64,000 nt of DNA from Halorubrum aquaticum (GTDB lineage: Archaea; Halobacteriota; Halobacteria; Halobacteriales; Haloferacaceae), in NCBI RefSeq assembly GCF_900113615.1, contig NZ_FOPZ01000006.1:62001-126000 (forward strand). Reading direction: 5' to 3'. The notes under the pieces were generated by a model that worked only from the letters and a program-made list of their open reading frames with translations, was not told the DNA's origin and did not search any database. The translations under genes were made by a program, and so were the position numbers. Shown piece after piece: positions 61,175-64,000 of the stretch. Positions within the stretch are counted from its first letter, which is position 1. Each line of letters begins with the position of its first letter.

Positions 61175-62391
61175 GCGGTCTCACCCCCGCTCGTCGAGGC
61201 AGTTTCGTCGTGTTGTAGCTTGGTATCGTTGACGCCCGTCTCACTAGCGGTGTGGTCAGCGGGCAGTCGGCCGGTGTAACTCGTCATGACAACCTCCTCG
61301 CCAACGGTCTCATCCCACGTTTCAGGTGCTACTGCGAGAATGAGATCGTAGTTAAGTTCGCCTTCGGATTCGTCGACGACGACAGTACCGTCTGCTTGTT
61401 GTAACAGCGGAATGCTCCTCGGAACGCGATTCTCGGTACGACGCGTATCGACCGCGTAGTCGTCAATACCGGCTTCGGCCGCGGCATCGGCGACTGCTCC
61501 ATCGACAAAGCCAAATCGGTCCGCGAATCCGTTTTCAACGGCTTCGGTTCCGAGGTATGCGTCGGCGTGCGCGATCGCTTCTCGGTCAAGTTCGATCTCT
61601 TCGCCGCGCTGTTCGATCACGTTCTCGATGAAGAGATTGGCGAGCGTTTGTCGCCGTTCGCGCTGAGTATCAGGATCGCTACCTCGCTTGTCCGGCCCGG
61701 ACGTCCCCGCGTTCGGCCCACTTGGAGCCGGCGCAGCCCCAGCAACACCGACGCTGCCGACCGCCTGCGCAGACGGAGCAACGTAGATGCGATCGGCGGG
61801 CGCAATCGCGAGATACGCGCCAGACGCACCGAGCGTATCCACTGCGGCGTATACCGGCATCACTGAAGCAGTACGGTCGACCGCAGCGTACATCCGTTCG
61901 CTCTGAGCTGGCAAGCCGCCACCGCTGTCGACTTCCAAGACGACCGCCTGGATGGAGTCGTTCATGCGGGCGTCTCGGAGGTTGTCTTCGACGTGCTGTG
62001 CTGTCGACGAGTCTATCGCTCCGTCGATTTCGATCACAGCGACGGTGCCGTCCGGACCGGTTACGGCGCCGTACACGCTGGGAGCGACGAACAGGCCCGC
62101 AGCAAGCGCCAGTATCACTGCGAAGCCAACGGCGTGTCGAGTGGTAATCCGGTCGATGACCGATCCCGACTCGGAACGTGGCGGAACGCGGTCTGAAGTC
62201 GGCGGCGAGTACCGCTCGGTTCGTGTGTCCGTATCCGGCGTCGATTCATCTGGAGGTTCTGCGGGGTCCTTCTCAGAACTCATTGCGCTGTCCTCGCTCG
62301 GTCCCGCGGTCGTATTTGTAGGTTTTGTCGGTCTTGCATCGTCGAATCGATAGCGTGGTGATAGAGTACCGCTGTAGCTGCGTTGGGTCAT
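61171..62391 (-). CDS. S49 family (SppA-like) membrane peptidase
   Basis: 406 residues (an alternative ATG at 62283 gives 370). A disordered acidic N-terminus, one helix (AVGFAVILALAAGLFVAPSV), then the ClpP-like fold: TVAVIEIDGAIDSSTAQHVE, AVVLEVDSGGGLPAQSERMY and the nucleophile Ser in LGASGAYLAIAPADRIY. The general-base Lys expected in SppA is not obvious. A 55-residue tail follows. The enzyme would cleave peptides at the membrane. The overlap with DUF4350 and the nearby exporter suggest processing of an exported peptide or a quality-control role. Confidence 0.75.
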   Translation of the reverse strand: MTQRSYSGTLSPRYRFDDARPTKPTNTTAGPSEDSAMSSEKDPAEPPDESTPDTDTRTERYSPPTSDRVPPRSESGSVIDRITTRHAVGFAVILALAAGLFVAPSVYGAVTGPDGTVAVIEIDGAIDSSTAQHVEDNLRDARMNDSIQAVVLEVDSGGGLPAQSERMYAAVDRTASVMPVYAAVDTLGASGAYLAIAPADRIYVAPSAQAVGSVGVAGAAPAPSGPNAGTSGPDKRGSDPDTQRERRQTLANLFIENVIEQRGEEIELDREAIAHADAYLGTEAVENGFADRFGFVDGAVADAAAEAGIDDYAVDTRRTENRVPRSIPLLQQADGTVVVDESEGELNYDLILAVAPETWDETVGEEVVMTSYTGRLPADHTASETGVNDTKLQHDETASTSGGETA

Positions 62392-62436
62392 ACGGCAACC
62401 GATGCCGTCTGGTGAGGGTGGACGCGATGTTGGAAC

Positions 62437-63573
62437 TCATGAGTCTGACAGCGACTCGACGTCGCCGACGGTCACCCCCGTCAGTTCGGCATGTGGTGCG
62501 AATATATCGCCGTCGGCGGCAGTTTCTATTATTACAGTACGTCCGTGTCTGGAGACGGTTGCGTCAGTGAACGGGGACTCTCCCTCACGTGCGGCACGCG
62601 CAATCGCCTCTGCCGTTTCTCTGTCGAGCCGCTTCGGGTCGGCTACTGCGCCGTACCGAAACGTCGTCGTGGGAGTATCGGCGGTGCCATGCTGGCTTGT
62701 CGCGGGCGTGGCTGACAGAGACTCCGTATGCTTTGAGCCGTCTTGGGTCACACTACAAGCGACGCCAACTGCGGCTGCCGCATCAACCGCCGTCCGGAGC
62801 GCTTCCGGTGCGTCCGAGAGTGTGCGTCGTAGATACTCCCGCGTCTCTGTTCCTAGGTCAACACAGACCGTTGCGTCTCCGCGGAGTCGTGCCGGGAGCG
62901 GTCCGTAGTCTGTGTCTGTCCGTGAGTGCCCCGCATCGCGACCGCTGATACCGGCGTCACGGTGGGCCACCGCGCTGCTGATCGATGTTGCGTGTCCGAT
63001 GACAATCTCATCCGCGCGGACACCAAGCGCCGTGGTAGCGCGTTTCGATTTGAACCGCGTAAAGCCGGCCTTGGTGGCTGGCTCTTGGATGAGATCGGCG
63101 TCATGGGCAAGTTCTCGACGGAGTGTCTGTGCGTCGATATCACCGACAACGACACCACAGCCCTCAGGGCCGTCTGTCGTGAGTACGGTTCCGCCAGCTA
63201 CCTGCTGGAGTCGATCGAGTGATATACTGTCGTAGCGAGAGAGGAGCTCACGGATCGGGGCCGCAACCCTCTGTGGGACCCCCGTCATCGTTACTAGGCT
63301 CGGATCAAACCGCGCAGTAACCACGGTGTCAACTCCACGTGATGTAACTGCGGCCGGCTTGTACACCCCGTTAGCAACCGCTGAGTGGAGTTGCTGCGGA
63401 GGGCTGTGCTTGGCCGAGCTACCAGCCGCCGCTCCTGTGTCACCGGCTCCGTTGACTGCGAGCGTTCCAGCGGGCGGGGGTTCTGAAGTCAGTGCTCCAA
63501 TGGGCCTACTAACACCGAGCCCAGTTGCCACGAGCGCACCTAAGCGCTTCGTGAACATCCGTTTGGAGGGCAT
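62437..63573 (-). CDS. exported protein of unknown function
   Basis: 378 residues. N-terminal signal-like segment (MPSKRMFTKRLGALVATGLG). The body is mixed alpha/beta, with SISLDRLQQVAGGTVLTTDG, CGVVVGDIDAQTLRRELAHD and ADEIVIGHATSISSAVAHRD, then a likely disordered stretch, and a C-terminal TTTFRYGAVADPKRLDRETA. No family recognised. It is 46 nt upstream of the S49 peptidase gene, so possibly its operon partner or substrate. Confidence 0.6.
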   Translation of the reverse strand: MPSKRMFTKRLGALVATGLGVSRPIGALTSEPPPAGTLAVNGAGDTGAAAGSSAKHSPPQQLHSAVANGVYKPAAVTSRGVDTVVTARFDPSLVTMTGVPQRVAAPIRELLSRYDSISLDRLQQVAGGTVLTTDGPEGCGVVVGDIDAQTLRRELAHDADLIQEPATKAGFTRFKSKRATTALGVRADEIVIGHATSISSAVAHRDAGISGRDAGHSRTDTDYGPLPARLRGDATVCVDLGTETREYLRRTLSDAPEALRTAVDAAAAVGVACSVTQDGSKHTESLSATPATSQHGTADTPTTTFRYGAVADPKRLDRETAEAIARAAREGESPFTDATVSRHGRTVIIETAADGDIFAPHAELTGVTVGDVESLSDS

Positions 63574-63707
63574 CGTTTCAGAAGACGTGCCCTCAGTAAT
63601 AATGCTCCCAGACGCGTTTCAGGTTCGGAAGCACAATCGTTGGACGAGTGCCCATACAGCCAACGCAGAGAGGAACTGTAGAATCGAGTTACGGGAGCCG
63701 TCTACAG

Positions 63708-64000
63708 TTACTTTTCCAACTCTTCCAAGACCGAATCTTCTTCCAGATGCGATGGCGCGTCATCTCTGTCGGATTCGAGGAGTCGTTCGACTTTGTCTTC
63801 AAATTCCGCATCGCTGAGCTCTCCGGTGGCATATCGCTCTTGGAGTGTTGACAACGCATCATCCGCAGAGTCGGTGTTGGGACTGTCGCTCGGAACATCA
63901 CCCGAATCCGCGGCTGCCCATAGCGGGTACTGTTCCGGGTCGTACTCGTCGGTATCGGGTGGTATCTCTTTAATCGCGAATTCAAGGACGCCAGATACGA
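63708..64000 (-). CDS. SHOCT-domain protein, C-terminal part cut by window end
   Basis: Open at 64000; stop TAA at 63708-63710. About 97 residues are visible: EFAIKEIPPDTDEYDPEQYP, then a SHOCT helix pair ALSTLQERYATGELSDAEFE and DKVERLLESD, ending EELEK. SHOCT domains are short oligomerisation modules at the ends of haloarchaeal membrane proteins; the membrane part would lie beyond the window. Confidence 0.7.
   Translation of the reverse strand, partial: VSGVLEFAIKEIPPDTDEYDPEQYPLWAAADSGDVPSDSPNTDSADDALSTLQERYATGELSDAEFEDKVERLLESDRDDAPSHLEEDSVLEELEK

Overview
The window is haloarchaeal DNA. The proteins are strongly acidic, twin-arginine and lipobox signals are common, several genes start with GTG, promoters carry TATA boxes close to the start codon, and many families are known mainly from Halobacteria (DUF5817-type zinc/HTH protein, DUF6788, DUF7344-like regulator, PhiH1-type repressor, DUF1102 surface proteins, IS1341-type TnpB). 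Two ParA-type partition loci, an Orc/Cdc6-like ATPase operon, a truncated conjugation ATPase, four tyrosine recombinases, and many insertion sequences, solo IS ends and gene fragments indicate a large plasmid or an integrated, heavily rearranged accessory region. I cannot name the species.

Layout. 1-4.2 kb: respiratory genes (SafE-like membrane protein end, SCO-type copper chaperone, cytochrome bd oxidase cydAB, a possible 29-residue membrane peptide). 4.3-9.2 kb: debris (arsenate-reductase-like and transposase fragments), a small tyrosine recombinase with a 12-bp palindrome, an ATPase/small-protein operon with CTTAAGCTTAAG sites, and an HTH regulator divergent from a start-less ORF across a palindrome. 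9.2-15.1 kb: large DUF5817-type protein, lipoprotein, TRAM protein, DUF6788 protein and two overlapping zinc micro-proteins. 15.3-18.4 kb: an IS630 element whose ORFs are joined by an A7 slippery run, then a divergent module (47-aa protein, PD-(D/E)XK-like nuclease and DnaQ-like exonuclease against a PhiH1-type repressor and 43-aa Cys protein) around a perfect palindrome. 18.8-22.0 kb: an AT-rich island with two recombinase-like genes, one fused to eight DNA-binding repeats. 22-25.4 kb: small regulators, zinc proteins and the first ParA locus.

25.5-36.1 kb is the most unusual region. On the minus strand, five DUF1102/TasA-like secreted proteins alternate with two repeat proteins (GLUG; right-handed beta-helix) that have no signal peptide but share a 37-residue N-terminal segment. 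Each of these two is preceded without a gap by a homologous 41-43-residue micro-ORF. Three RNA-like elements that mimic a tRNA T-arm, with a compensatory base-pair change between copies, sit between successive 2-3 gene units. A regulator with a further DUF1102-like gene reads away on the plus strand.

36.5-47.4 kb: a second small recombinase, an IS5-family element with an 8-bp target duplication, a PadR regulator, an IS1341-type tnpB with its omega-RNA-like hairpin, a second IS630, two unknown genes, a MITE, a truncated conjugation ATPase and a full-size integrase. 47.7-54.9 kb: two ABC exporter pairs flank the second ParA locus and a broken HTH/PIN toxin-antitoxin pair. 55-56.6 kb is a graveyard of solo IS1341-type ends. 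56.6-64 kb: a third ABC exporter, a GldG/DUF4350-like protein, an S49 peptidase and unknown secreted proteins, ending in a SHOCT-domain gene cut by the window edge.
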